Shown here in pieces: positions 1-11,232 of a stretch of 64,000 bases of DNA. The stretch spans positions 24,253,836 to 24,317,835 of the forward strand of contig NC_046615.1 of NCBI RefSeq assembly GCF_900324465.2. Direction: 5' to 3'. Each line of letters begins with the position of its first letter. Position 1 is the stretch's first letter. This DNA is from Anabas testudineus (lineage: Eukaryota > Chordata > Actinopteri > Anabantiformes > Anabantidae). Below the pieces are notes generated by a model. That model searched no databases and was not told where the DNA came from. It saw only the letters and a program-made list of their open reading frames with translations. The translations under genes were made by a program, and so were the position numbers.

Positions 1-109
1 ATATCACTGGTTCCTGTCAACACGTCACATTACACTTTGTTAGACTACACACATTAGATCACACACTGTATAAACCGTGACTCAGATCAATAAATAGATG
101 TTCAAACGT

Positions 110-151
110 TATTATTATTATTATTATTATTATGATTATTATTATTATTAT
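110..151. repeat. (ATT)n microsatellite in a nedd1 intron
   Basis: The trinucleotide ATT runs about 14 units with one G interruption. It lies just upstream of the first nedd1 exon in the window. No function is visible. Confidence 0.9.
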
Positions 152-179
152 TCATTAACACAAGTGTTGTCTCCAGCAG

Positions 180-3100
180 GGGGCGCTGGTGCAGAGGGGC
201 TGCCCCGAGAGGCAGAGGGTCAACAGGGATCAGAGCAGTTTCCTGTCGTGGAGAAGTTCACCAACGTTGGTCGAAACAGTCTTGACATCTTCTCTCCTGC
301 TCGGGAAGGTCGGTCCAAACAAACAGAATTTAATGTAACACAATCAGCTGTTGTGTTGTTTGGGTTTTTCTATTTTCACATTTAAACTAATTATTACTGA
401 CATTGTGATCAAGGATATTACAGAATATCTCTACACAATATGACACTCAAATCGCACAGCTCTAATTGTGATTGATTAAAACATTTTGTTCTGATGTTTA
501 TTCTGAAAGATGTTTTATTACTTTAAAAGTGATGCCCTGTTTCTGACTGTGCCAGGATCACTTGACTTTGCATTGTAAACATTTCACTCATCTAGTTCAT
601 GTTTCATGCTGCTAAATGTGACACACTGCACTTTTTAACAAGTAGAACAACAACGTCAACAACATGGTATAAAACTAAATCACACACTCACCTTAACTCT
701 GAGTAAAACAATTATGATTCAGTCAAATTCCAGGAAAAGAGATACGCACAGATCACGTTACAGAGTCCGACAGGATTCAAAAAGATCCACAGGCAGGGCG
801 GCAACAACGTTGAAGTTAACATATGAACTCTGTAAAGGTATCCTGATGATAGAGGAGGTGTATGGGATTGCAGTACAATGTACAGTTGCACCTACAGAAC
901 AGTTTCCCACCGTTTGTATTTACACCGATAAACAACTTTACTGATGAAGTCATATGTCAGAACTAACTTCCATTTTACATGTCGGTGTGATGACGAGGAC
1001 TTATTTCCCACTAAAACTGTCTGTTAGTATCTTTTCACTTTGCTGGATCTTCAAGAGGTCAACTCTTAGACTTACCCTGATCCCTCATCTCGTCTCTCTG
1101 TAACAGACCTGAGGGCGCCAGGGACGGCTGGAGACGCACTGTTTGGAAAAACACATGGTAAGACAGGGAGACACTTCTCAGTCTAATAGGTTTTACTTTG
1201 AATGATGCTGCTGGTTCTGGACTTACTTAGAGGCCGTGTTTCCACAGCCGCCAGTGTGGAGATGTTGTCCAGAGAAGGGGAGGGTCAGCAGGTCATTGGA
1301 CGGGCCAGTCTGGACATCTTCTCACCAGTCAGAGAAGGTCAGACTTCCTTCACTGGGACACTTGTACTGTAGTTTAGTATTCAGTAACCAGGTTACCCTG
1401 AACACCAGCGCTGTGACCTCCATAACACACTTCTCTAATTTATTCTTCTTATGCAGATGTCACATTCACATTCGTGTCTCTGTAATATAAACATTTTAGG
1501 AGGGTTGTGTTTGTAGTTCTCTGTTAACTTGGAAAGTAGCATTACTTCCACAGAGCTGATCGTGTCACATGACTCATCATGTTTCTAAAGTTAAAGTCAT
1601 TTTCTGATGTTGAATGATGGGAATGCTTCAGAGGCTCATTCAGGTGCCAACTCCCACCGTAAGACCCCCCTGGGAACCCCGCTGGTAGCCTCTGCAGGTC
1701 GGTGCTACAGCCCACTGTCCGTCTTTCAGACCCCCCCACCGATCAAAGAAGAAGAGCCACATCCTGCTGGTGAACCATGTGACTCCAGAAAGGTATATAT
1801 CTGTATAAAGGCACAGTTCGTCATTTAAAGGTCCAGAAAAGTTCCTCGTCTTTATGCACTGTAAACACAGTGTATAAAGACGAGGTGGGAAGATGAAAAA
1901 GTGTTTAGATAAGATTCAGAGGCCACTGTACACTTGTCCTTCCTTGTTTAGATTAACTTTAATCTTAAGCTGTAATTAAGACCAACGAAGAGGGACAGCC
2001 TGTTCGTCTGGTGAAACAACAGCTGCAGTGATCTTTCCCTAGCTAATGTTAGCATTGTAGCTAAGGCGGTGCTGTTTAGTATGGTGCTTCTGGGAGTGTT
2101 GGAGGGATAAATACTGCTCCGACCAGAACTGAACATGAAGCACAAGTTCCTTGTTTTACTGCTCTACTCTCTCTATACTGAGAGTACACACTGGAGTTCA
2201 CGTGGTACCTGATCATAGAAACACCTGTCGGACAGTTCAGTTCAGTTCAGAATGAGAATACAGTTAAATCCTCAGCTTGTGAATTTACTGATTGAGTGAG
2301 TTAGAGGAGTAGAGTTTCTGATATTTGAGGTGATTGATTCAACACGTTTCATTACACTGATTTACTGACATCGCTTCTTCTTCAACAGTCTGAGAAAACC
2401 AGCAGTTCCAGTCTGGAGGGCCACAGCCACACCCCTCCCACTTCATCCCAGCAGACCGGTCACAGTCAGCCGGCCCCTCCGTTCTTCACTCCGGAGCCCA
2501 GCCTCAGAAGAGCCAATGGGATTCAGGCCCAACTGACCTATGATTCACCTGTCCAGGGAGCTCCACCCACTGCTACAGCAGCAGGTAGAGAACCAGTGAA
2601 CGCGGTCAGTGCTTTGGTTCAGTCGGGGCCTGGTATTATGTTGTGTCCGGACGATCAGATGACAAGGGGACAGCCGAGACATCGCTGTTTACATAAGTGT
2701 CTCCGAGGCGACGCTGATTGATTTCTTTTCCACTACACGCTCGTAAACGGCCCCGTTACAACAGCAGTCATCAAGTTTCCTTTCTTTATTAACGGTCTGT
2801 CAGGATGTCGTGGTTCCTAACGGTTCTGTCTGCGTGTTCAGGTGCAGCTCTGTCGGCAGCCGTGTCCTCCTCTCTCTCCCAGAACATTGCAGAGGTGGTC
2901 GGCCAAGGAGGAGCTGCTCCGCTCACCTCCCTGCAGATCCACTTCATTCAGAATATGATCCATGAAACTCTGGAGGAGTTCAGGTCTGCCTCTGTCTCAC
3001 TTGTGGATCTGGAAAGCTTCTGCCTTCCTTCACATCTAATGCCACAAAACAACCAGTGATCCAGATGTTTTTCTTCCTCCTCAGAGACGCCTGTCACAGA

Positions 3101-3350
3101 GACATCGTCAACCTTCAGGTGGAGATGGTCCGACAGTTCTACATCCAGCTGGTACGAACCAACACGGACACTTCGATTTAACATGTTGTGAAATGTAGTG
3201 AGTCTGTTCTGACATGTGTCGTCTGTGCCTGATTATTTCTCCCAGAATGAGATCCACAGTCTGATAGAGAAATACTCTGTGAACGAGTCTCTGGTGGAAG
3301 AGATTGAGAAGCTGAGAGAGGAGAACCGGAGACTGAAGACCAACTACTGA
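180..3350 (+). CDS. nedd1: NEDD1, C-terminal part (gamma-tubulin ring complex targeting protein)
   Basis: NEDD1 brings the gamma-tubulin ring complex to centrosomes and spindles. Only the 3' part is here; the N-terminal WD40 propeller lies upstream of the window. Coding exons chain in phase as 180-308, 1107-1157, 1248-1337, 1632-1792, 2389-2584, 2842-2983, 3085-3151 and 3246-3350, each bounded by AG and GT. The last three encode the conserved helical tail: SLQIHFIQNMIHETLEEF, then VNLQVEMVRQFYIQL, then a coiled coil ending EENRRLKTNY and TGA, which is the gamma-tubulin-binding region of the family. The preceding exons are Ser/Pro-rich linker. Two of them end in near-identical words, SLDIFSPAREG and SLDIFSPVREG. 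The start of the first exon could be three bases earlier, because of a CAG repeat at the acceptor. Identification is by recall of the vertebrate protein and is firm for the tail. Confidence 0.93.
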
Positions 3351-3913
3351 TCCAGAACTGCCGAGTAACTGTTGTGCCCTGAGTTCTGCCTCTCAGGCAG
3401 CGCTTTCTCCCAGACGGTTTCTCTCCCTCAGCAAGGTCATGTTTAGGGTCAGAGATGGTAACGTGTTGGGCTGTAGTTTGGATTGTGTCTTTGTGCAAAC
3501 TGTCTCAGTTCAGCGCAGGAAAACCTTGAAATCGCTGCCTTCCTGTTGTCTTCACTGTTACTCGCTCATTGTACAGGACGAACAGATGTCTGGACTTCGT
3601 GACTGCCTGTCTTCAGGACGACAGTTTGGCTGAAAGACTGCGCCTACTGATGCCGGGGACGTCTGAGGCAGCACAGCTGTGACTGACTGTGTGTTTTTGT
3701 TGATGGAGAGCAGGTCATGTGATAACATGTCCAGCTGAGTCCATCACAAATATAAAGTATCTCTGGGTTTTGTCATTTAAAGTGTATAATTAGAATTGTA
3801 CAACCTGTGAGACTTTGAACAGTGGTTGAACTTCAGTGTGACGATGTAGCTAACACAGGTGTTTACACCTTCACATGGGGCCTGTATCATGTTTTTACTC
3901 ATTTTGTTTTCAG

Positions 3914-3919
3914 AATAAA
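3914..3919 (+). promoter_or_regulatory. nedd1: nedd1 polyadenylation signal
   Basis: A canonical AATAAA lies 564 bases after the nedd1 stop and before the next gene, giving a plausible 3' UTR of about 0.6 kb. No competing AATAAA is obvious between the stop and this site. Confidence 0.65.
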
Positions 3920-4079
3920 AACTAATTATGGTGAAAATGCGACAGAATCATTTTGCATCTGTGTAAACAAATGTTCTTTTTTAATGTTAAATAACTAGAA
4001 CAGGTCTGTATGTTAAAAAGCGGCTGTAATTATATTTACACTTTTAATCCCGTCTCTTCAAAACTCGGCAGGTAAAATT

Positions 4080-4279
4080 ACCAACCAGTGTGCGCATGTG
4101 CGAAAGCAGCGTTTCCTGTGTCCGCTCTGGTTGTTTTGATTGAACAGCTGTTAAAACGATCAGAAGCTAAAACCGTGTTCATCTTTATATTAACACCAAC
4201 AGCTCCATAAACCCACGGACACGGGACCCGGTCGTAGTTTAACTTAGTCCCACAGACAGTTCAGGAGCTGCAGCCGCAG
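4080..4279 (+). promoter_or_regulatory. etfrf1: Probable etfrf1 promoter and 5' UTR exon
   Basis: This stretch between nedd1 and etfrf1 is richer in GC and CpG than its AT-rich flanks and contains a GCGCATGTGCG-like word, possibly an NRF-1 site. It ends at CCGCAG/GTGAGT, a good splice donor that would join the acceptor at 4617. The transcription start cannot be fixed from sequence alone. Confidence 0.55.
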
Positions 4280-4639
4280 GTGAGTTCAGGCTTTTACTGA
4301 CTCACTAACTCGGTAAATGTAGAAGTCGTATCATTGTTTTCTATTAACAGAAACAGACAAATGATTAATATTATTATTCTATTCATGAATGTATTTATAT
4401 TTCTACAGAGAAACACTCAACTCAAACTCAACTGTCTCTTAAAAAAGGTTTAAATCTGTTCATATAATGAAAACGAACATCAGAACAACATGTGCTGGTT
4501 TTTAAGAACTTCATTAACATCACTTGAACCCACGTGTTTACTTCACGGTGCCTGTTGTTCTGTACTTTATTTTATTATATTAAATGAATCTAACCTATTT
4601 TTTTGGGATATTCACAGAACATAAATGTAACGTGGCTCG

Positions 4640-5280
4640 ATGGCGAATCCTCTGAGGACTGAAGTGGTTCGACTTTATAAAAATGTGAGTCTTTTCATTT
4701 TGAACCATTAACATTTCTTTTAAATGTTCTCGTACGTACATGATGCTGATGAAACAAACGTAAGTTCACTGCTTTCAGATACTGAAATATGTGAAACACA
4801 CTGTACAATATATTACTGCAGTACTTCAGCGAATATGTAACTCGAGGTGTGTTCATACAATAGTCATGGGAGGTGCAATCTTCAATACTCTGTAACTATG
4901 TATAATCAGATGCTTTGTTTGTTAAATATCTTCTTGTCCTCGTCTCTGTTCCCTCTGCTGAGTTTCCCCTCTGTCGGATTAATAAATCTTAAAATACTCC
5001 AAGTACCAAATAAAGAGAAATTCAAGTATCTGAAACACGTTGGACTGATTGTCTAACTCCTGCACGTCCTCAGCTCCTCTACCTCGGGCGGGAGTACCCC
5101 AGAGGAGGCGACTACTTCAGAGACCGACTGAGAGCGGCGTTCGCCAAGAACAGAGCGGTCCAGGACCCGGAGAAGATCAAGGAGATGATCGCTCGAGGGG
5201 AGTACGTGGCCAGAGAGCTGGAGGCTCTGTACTACCTGAGGAAATACAGAGCCATGAAGAAACGCTACTATGAGGAATAA
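4640..5280 (+). CDS. etfrf1: ETFRF1 / LYRM5, LYR-motif regulator of electron-transfer flavoprotein
   Basis: This small mitochondrial LYR-family protein is known to act on electron-transfer flavoprotein and promote loss of its FAD. Coding exons are 4640-4684 ([15 protein letters not shown]) and 5074-5280, giving 83 residues, about the length of the human protein. The LYR-type segment spans the splice junction ([16 protein letters not shown]). The second exon carries [15 protein letters not shown] and the family signature [14 protein letters not shown] near the C terminus. A non-coding first exon probably ends at 4279, before GTGAG. The ATG at 4640 follows an acceptor at 4617 and is the only start giving the conserved N terminus. 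An AATAAA at 5397-5402 is the likely polyadenylation signal. It is head-to-tail with nedd1 and converges on the RING gene, whose stop lies only about 200 bases away. Confidence 0.95.
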
Positions 5281-5477
5281 AACACCTGCAGAGACTGTTC
5301 TCACCTGTCCTAATGTGAGAGGACAGCTGAAGAAGACGCACACGAAATATAGGAGGAAACATTTATTTAACTGGAATGATCTGAGTTCACGATTTAAATA
5401 AAAGTATGAAAGAAAAAACATGACTTTTCCTTCATCAAACAAAATTCTTAAAGTAGAAAACAATAGCAGCACAGAGG

Positions 5478-8400
5478 TCAGAGGGTCGGGGGGGCGAGGG
5501 AGTCCCCGTCAGCCAGGTTCGCTCTGCAGATGGGACAGGTGGTGTTGTCCTGTTGGGGAAGGGGGGGCACGTATAATCAGCTATTGATTGGATTTGTGTG
5601 TAATCTATCACACACATCATGAACTGAGCTGTCGTCAGTCTCAGGTAATCAAACGTTTGGTGAACAAGATGGACGAGTGTGTGAGCAGTTACCTTTAACC
5701 ATCGATCAATACACTGGACGTGGTAGTCATGGAAACACGGCAACATCCTCAGCTTCTCCCCATCAGTGTAGTCGCAGAAACATATCTGACACCTGTCAAT
5801 CAATCAATCAATCAATTCATCAATCGGCAGGAATCAGAGATGAAGACTCGCCAACATTACATCAACAAACACTGAGCTCCGGATCAGACCAGCTGCTCCG
5901 ACTTACTGCGTGTTCCCGGCGCTGTTGGATGACTGGAAGAATTTGGTGGGAAACCGCTGGATTTCCCTCCGAGTCAACTTCTTGGACACGACGGCACCTT
6001 GACGCTCCTCAAACTCCAGAAGAGCCTGAAACACGAGCAGAGGAAAGGTTGTTCTCTTCATGATTCAGGAAAATCGATAGATGCAGATGTGAGTTAATCA
6101 TTTGGGGATGATCACACGATGAATCACACGACGAGTCTCTTGCTCTAGTGATCGTCCTCCTCACCTCATAGTCATTTCCCTGAAGATCTTCTGAAAAGTC
6201 GAGCAGGGAGTTTCTCCGTCTGCCTCGTCCACGTCTTCTGTGTTGACCCATCAGATCTGCACAAACACACTTCATCAGTCGTTAAACCCTCAACTGGGAT
6301 CTGGACCACAAACAAACAACTGCGTCTGGATCTGATCGGATCCAGTTCTGTCATCACTCACTGGAAGAAAGTCCTAACCTCATGTAGTAAATACCACAAA
6401 GTAGAAGTACTGCTTTTCAAATAATTTCCAGTGTGACAGTGTGAATATCCAGTTTTCAGTTGCATCATAATTAATGAAATGACTTCTGATGGATTATTCA
6501 GTGACCTGTTGTATAAAAACAAGTTTCCACCAACTGATTCCTCTGTCCTGTCTCCAGAAACCTGCTAGCCCAGGATTTAAAACCGGCACAGTGAAACACA
6601 CATTCTGTGAACTCACCATCTTCAAAGGCGACAGGAGGAGAGATGGCAGCCAGCACATGAGACATCCAGCTGCGCTCCATGTACGGATAATACTGCAGAG
6701 ATTTAACTTGAGTTTAAACACTGACTCAAAGTAAATCATCTTTACAGACACACAGCATATCAAAGACCTTCTGTTTAATGAATGAGTTAGCGTCTCTTTT
6801 TTGAGTGGTGATAGAGTCTGAATGAATGTAAGAACCAAATGATACAAGTAAAAGTGCTTGGAAAACATTCAGTAAAAGTTCATTTTAAACGTCAAGTGAA
6901 CATGAGTGTCTCTCACCCTCGGATGGTTCTGCTGCAGCTGTTGAAGATGATGACGGTGGCGCTGATGTATGCTGTGCGACTCGGCCTCCTCTCGGTCAAA
7001 CTGGGCCTGAACGATCAAAAACATTTTCACTCAGTTCACTCTGCACAGGTGAGATGTTTGTGCTGAACGCTGCAGGTGAGGTTTCCGACCTGAAGGTTTC
7101 GGGCTAACGCTTCATCTTCCTCCATCTGTGCTGAGCGGATTACAGCCTCCTCATCGTCACTGATGATGATCTGCTCTGCTGCTTTTTGGACAACAGAAAA
7201 TAAAATCACTTCACAGTACATAATAAAAACTATTCCTAATAATATTTGCAGATATGTAGATGAACACACTCTGCTGTTTTATTTTGATAGTGATTATGTG
7301 ACATCCAGCTGTATAAATTATTTGTAATTACTATAACACCTGTGTGGCAGAGATTTACAGTACATTTTTACACCATACTGTGCCCTCACCTGTTGAGGTA
7401 TTTCCTTGTTCACCATTCAGCCATCTCCTCTCTTCTGCTGTCAGGAAGGACAGAGAATCAGAGCTAGGTTGGGGCGAATGTGATGCAGAAGCCGTCGTCA
7501 TGCTTTGACTCCTCCTCTGGCTGAGAAAGCTGTTATTAGCTTCTATCGTGGAGCCCGTCACAGTGAGAGCTACCCCCTCTACTTCCCCCTCTGATACTGG
7601 TGTGAGGTAGGATGATGATGAAGAAGATGAGGAAGAACAGGATGTTGTGGAGAGCGGCACTTCCAGCAATGTGTCCAGAGGCAAAGCCAGTGATGAAGCA
7701 GGAACAAAGCCGACATTCTGCTCTCCCATCACTGCTGCCAGCCGCCTGCGTTTGGATTTACGCGAACAACCTCGTTCACTGCCAGTGGGAAGTTCTAGGT
7801 GTCCTGGAGACCCTGCAACAGCCACCTGATGAAAGAAACGCACAGCGGTCAACCTCCAACAGGACAACACACCCATTCTGTGATCATCAGAAAAGATTGC
7901 TGTGGTTGCAAACTCACAGTCTCCTCTGTGACACGACCACGTCTCCTCCGCTTTCCAAGCTGCGGACTGAACCAAGCAAACAGATGTTAACATTAAATCG
8001 ACAAATTGTTTAGTCAAAGAAATATTTGCAGGAAATATATGGGCTTTAAATAAAGTTCAACTTTACGATAACAGACTGGAAGAAAATGTGAACGTGAAAG
8101 TAAATTCAACCCTGCAGCAAACAGACATCGACAACAATCCCCTCATGAATTGTTACTCCACTGTTAGCTTTCATTAATTAAAAAAAAAAAAAGAGAACCC
8201 CCGGTATCAGCTGTAAATATTCTGCTTTGTTGCTGTGTGACAGCCAGTGGCAGCGGACATTTTACAAAGACGAAGAATGGATTCCACTTCATGTCAGTCA
8301 AGGGGTTGAACAACAGGCCAATAGGCCTCAGCATCACTGAAAATTTGTGCAGTTTCGTTTACTACAATAATCAAAAGGAAATCTTCAGGATGAACTACTG

Positions 8401-8719
8401 AAGTTTTAGCACCTAGAATAAAGGCTGACTGCATTTTCTGACACACTGAACAACCCTGGACTGATTACGGTGTCACAATCCAGATCATACTAGACACAAA
8501 GTTACCTGGGAGTTTCAGGGACGATGATGGACAGGTCATGATAGAGAAGGTCCGCAGGGTCGAGCAGGCAGCCTCGGTTCAGACCTCCAGGACTGTCCGA
8601 TTCGGACGAGCAGGGACTGGCTGCTAACGTCTCATCCATGGCCTCATCCAGCACTGTGGACCCCGACTGTATAATCACCTCAGGTCCACTCTCATATGAA
8701 CCAGGTACCGACAACTCAC
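5478..8719 (-). CDS. RING-H2 E3 ubiquitin ligase with SUMO-interaction-like motifs
   Basis: Ten exons chain in phase on the minus strand: 8506-8719, 7918-7966, 7390-7825, 7090-7181, 6917-7006, 6617-6692, 6165-6256, 5907-6025, 5693-5792 and 5478-5549. From the first visible in-frame ATG (8637-8639) the product is 419 residues; the true start could be further upstream, since the first exon is open beyond that ATG. The C terminus is a complete RING-H2: CQIC, then [11 protein letters not shown] about 14 residues on, then CPIC, ending SLAPPTL. Upstream are acidic hydrophobic words resembling SUMO-interaction motifs (LSIIVPETP and [10 protein letters not shown]), a basic KRRRRGR nuclear-signal-like stretch, a Ser-rich region, and a conserved-looking [14 protein letters not shown] block before the RING. 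I infer a nuclear E3, possibly SUMO-targeted. I do not recognise a specific orthologue. It converges on etfrf1. Confidence 0.82.
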
Positions 8720-9300
8720 CTGATACTGAGTGCGGTTGGTTTTCACGTTAACCTGTGAACATATTTACATAACGTTACTGCAACGAATGGCTGGCTAATG
8801 TTACGATTTCAACATAATTAATATTCAATTTAAGGTTAATACAACGAATGTAGTATTTAACCGTGACAGACACAAATAATTCTAACCTGACACCGGAAAA
8901 CTTCAGCAACCCACTTAAAACCTGCTCGTTTAGCAAACATCAAACATCACATCGCTAGCTGAATTAGCGGTAACTTAGCTAACGACTAATTAGAACGACT
9001 AATAAAACACACGACGACGAATCGATGCAGCTAGAGTCCCTGAACATCACCAAAGATGAAGACAACACACACGATCTGCCAACTCACCGAACCGTCGTCT
9101 GGTAACGGACCCTGTGCCGATGAGGAGACACCGGAAGTCAACGATGTCTCAAAAACGGGTATTTCCGGTGCCACATTGAAAACTGCGCCGTGTTGATCTG
9201 ATCGGTTCCACTTTTGGTGAAGAGAAAAGTCAAACAAAAGAAGCAGTAGGAGAGATGTCAACTGCACAAGAGACAGTCAGAGAGCACGTTGCTAAAATAA
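8720..9300 (-). promoter_or_regulatory. 5' region and probable first exon of the RING E3 gene
   Basis: On the minus strand a possible non-coding exon ends near 9087 at a GGTTCG/GTGAGT donor. The stretch is CpG-richer than its surroundings and holds a cluster of GCTAGC, TTAGCGG and TTAGCTAACG words at 8950-8990, like those near other first exons here. The exact transcription start is unknown. Confidence 0.4.
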
Positions 9301-9394
9301 AAACACAACAGCAGATTCCTTAGAGCGTGTTGTATTTAGTCCATTTAAAGTGGAAGTTAACTACGTTTTAAATTCTAAATCATCTAAGATGTCT

Positions 9395-9855
9395 GGAAGT
9401 TGAGTCAAGCCGACTGGACTTGCTCGTTAGGCTGAAACGTTTCGCTACTCATCCAAGACGTTCAAATATTGGACAAAGAGGACAAGTGGTTTGAGAGAGA
9501 GGTGAGGGAAGCCTTGCATGTACAAACACCCCTCACTCTACAGAGGTGGAGCCTTGAACCTGTCTTTTATTTATCATACTGCTCTTTCATCTATCCCAGA
9601 AAGATCAGAACCAGTTCACACCTGCACCAGGCTGGACACACTTAACGCGATAGAGGGGTCGGCAGAGGTGTGACTATTACATCCTTCACATCCTCCTGTT
9701 GAGTCAAGCGGTGGAGTGAAACCAAACCTGGAGGATAAATTCATGTCTCTAACCAACTATCTTCAGACTGAAGCAGCGACTGAGTAGCAAAACATTTCAA
9801 CCTAACAAAAGGAAGTCCAGTTGCCATGACTCAACTTCCAGATAACGTCACCTGG
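9395..9855. mobile_element. Retroelement remnant with inverted repeats and a GIY-YIG-like coding scrap
   Basis: The left end (TCTGGAAGTTGAGTCAAGCC, then GGCTGAAACGTTTCGCTACTC) recurs inverted and diverged at the right end, around 9745-9845. Between them, the plus strand near 9467-9545 reads DKEDKWFEREVREALHV, then a TPLTLQR word. This resembles the end of a GIY-YIG endonuclease (xREAxxVxxxxPSLN), the type carried by Penelope-like retroelements. The rest is not readable as protein. It is an old, truncated copy. The family call is inference from motif recall; the inverted repeats are seen directly. Confidence 0.55.
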
Positions 9856-11232
9856 ACGACTGAGAATCTTCACCAACATTACAGTAGATGGTTAAAATGA
9901 ATAAAGGCTTTCAGAACACATTTTAAAAACTAACCATGTATCTGCACATTCATCATCCTCAGGGTCCTCTACCTGTAGAAAATTAATGTGACTGGACATA
10001 AATTAGATCTGTGCATATACAGAAAGGCCCCATAATTCACACTGCACGTCAGGACAAAAACCAAGACGTGACGTCTAAGAACTCTGTACTCAGAGTGTTC
10101 ACACTGACATTTAGTAGTGTAGGGCATTAAAAACATTTCTAAAGATGTGACTGTTCCCAGGTTCACAGTGGTCTCAATAGATATACAACAAAAAGCATCT
10201 GGAGCAATCAGGACTGTTTCTGTTGGCCGATCTAGCCAAGCTAAGCAAGACGCTTTTGTTCAGGGAGGTGACTGAGAACCCAACAGTCGCACTAACGGGT
10301 GCAGATTCAGTCACCTTCAGAGATGGTACAACCTGATCGGGTGGTTAAACAGAACAGAGCCTGCTGGAGCAAAGCTCATATGTCTGGTCTTTTTATAGTT
10401 TTTAAATCTACAGCAGAATGAGTTGTTGAATGAACTGTTCATCAACACGTGCAGCTGCTGAGACCAGTAAGGGGCCTTACTCATACAACTAAATCTAAAT
10501 TTGTAAAAGCCTGTGTAAGACAGAGAGACCACAGGGAGCTGCAGAGATCTTATACAGTTCATACCTCAGTGGGTTGAAGCCTATACCACCTAAATAGGCA
10601 GATGGTCATAATGTTCTGGCTGTAAACTTCAATAATCCCCGCAAGGGAAATTCAGGTAATTTCAGATTAAAATCAGATTTAATCTCTATTTAGTCAGAAA
10701 ACTCCCACTGTGGAGTCGCAATAATATTCTAACTAAACTGTTGTCAAAACAATTCTGCGTTTGTGAATTATACATAAATCTTCGTTATAACTAAACACAA
10801 CTGGTACCACAGACTGTAAAATGAAACCATTCACAAAACTGGGAACTACAAAAAGGATCTTATTTATTTTTTACCTGCTCACAGAAATGATTTTCTGCTT
10901 TGTATTTGGATCATCACCATCCTCCACTAAGTTAAACTGCAATTTATGTAAAGTATTTTCTCTAAAGATATGTCTGTTTCTAATTAACTGTTTGTCAGGT
11001 ATTTTCATGACGCTAAAACAGACATACTCCAACATTTGAATGACTCTCATGAAATAAAGATACAGCAGTAGAAGCTGCTGCTGTTTCACTGCAGAGGAAA
11101 CAATGAGAGGCAGAACAAACAATCCACAAGTCAAAAAGTCAAGAAACAGAAAACTGCAGAACATGAACTGCTTTAGACACAAGGTTTGTAACCATGACAA
11201 CCCCAACAACCCGTTGTCGTAGTAACAGCAGG
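9856..11232. other. Intergenic DNA between the RING gene and sycp3
   Basis: I see no conserved coding exon here. Repeat scraps include a run reading ATGGTCATAATGTTCTGGCT near 10600-10620, a common fish repeat tail, and CAATAATCCCCGCAAGGGAAA near 10631-10652, another dispersed fish word. The right part is probably the sycp3 3' UTR: on the minus strand an AATAAA lies at about 10862-10867, some 370 bases after the sycp3 stop. Confidence 0.6.

Noticed and set aside
7960-7966. Acceptor at 7960 for the 42-base version of the second RING-gene exon
   Set aside because: It throws the next exon out of frame into a stop; the acceptor seven bases upstream on the minus strand restores phase.
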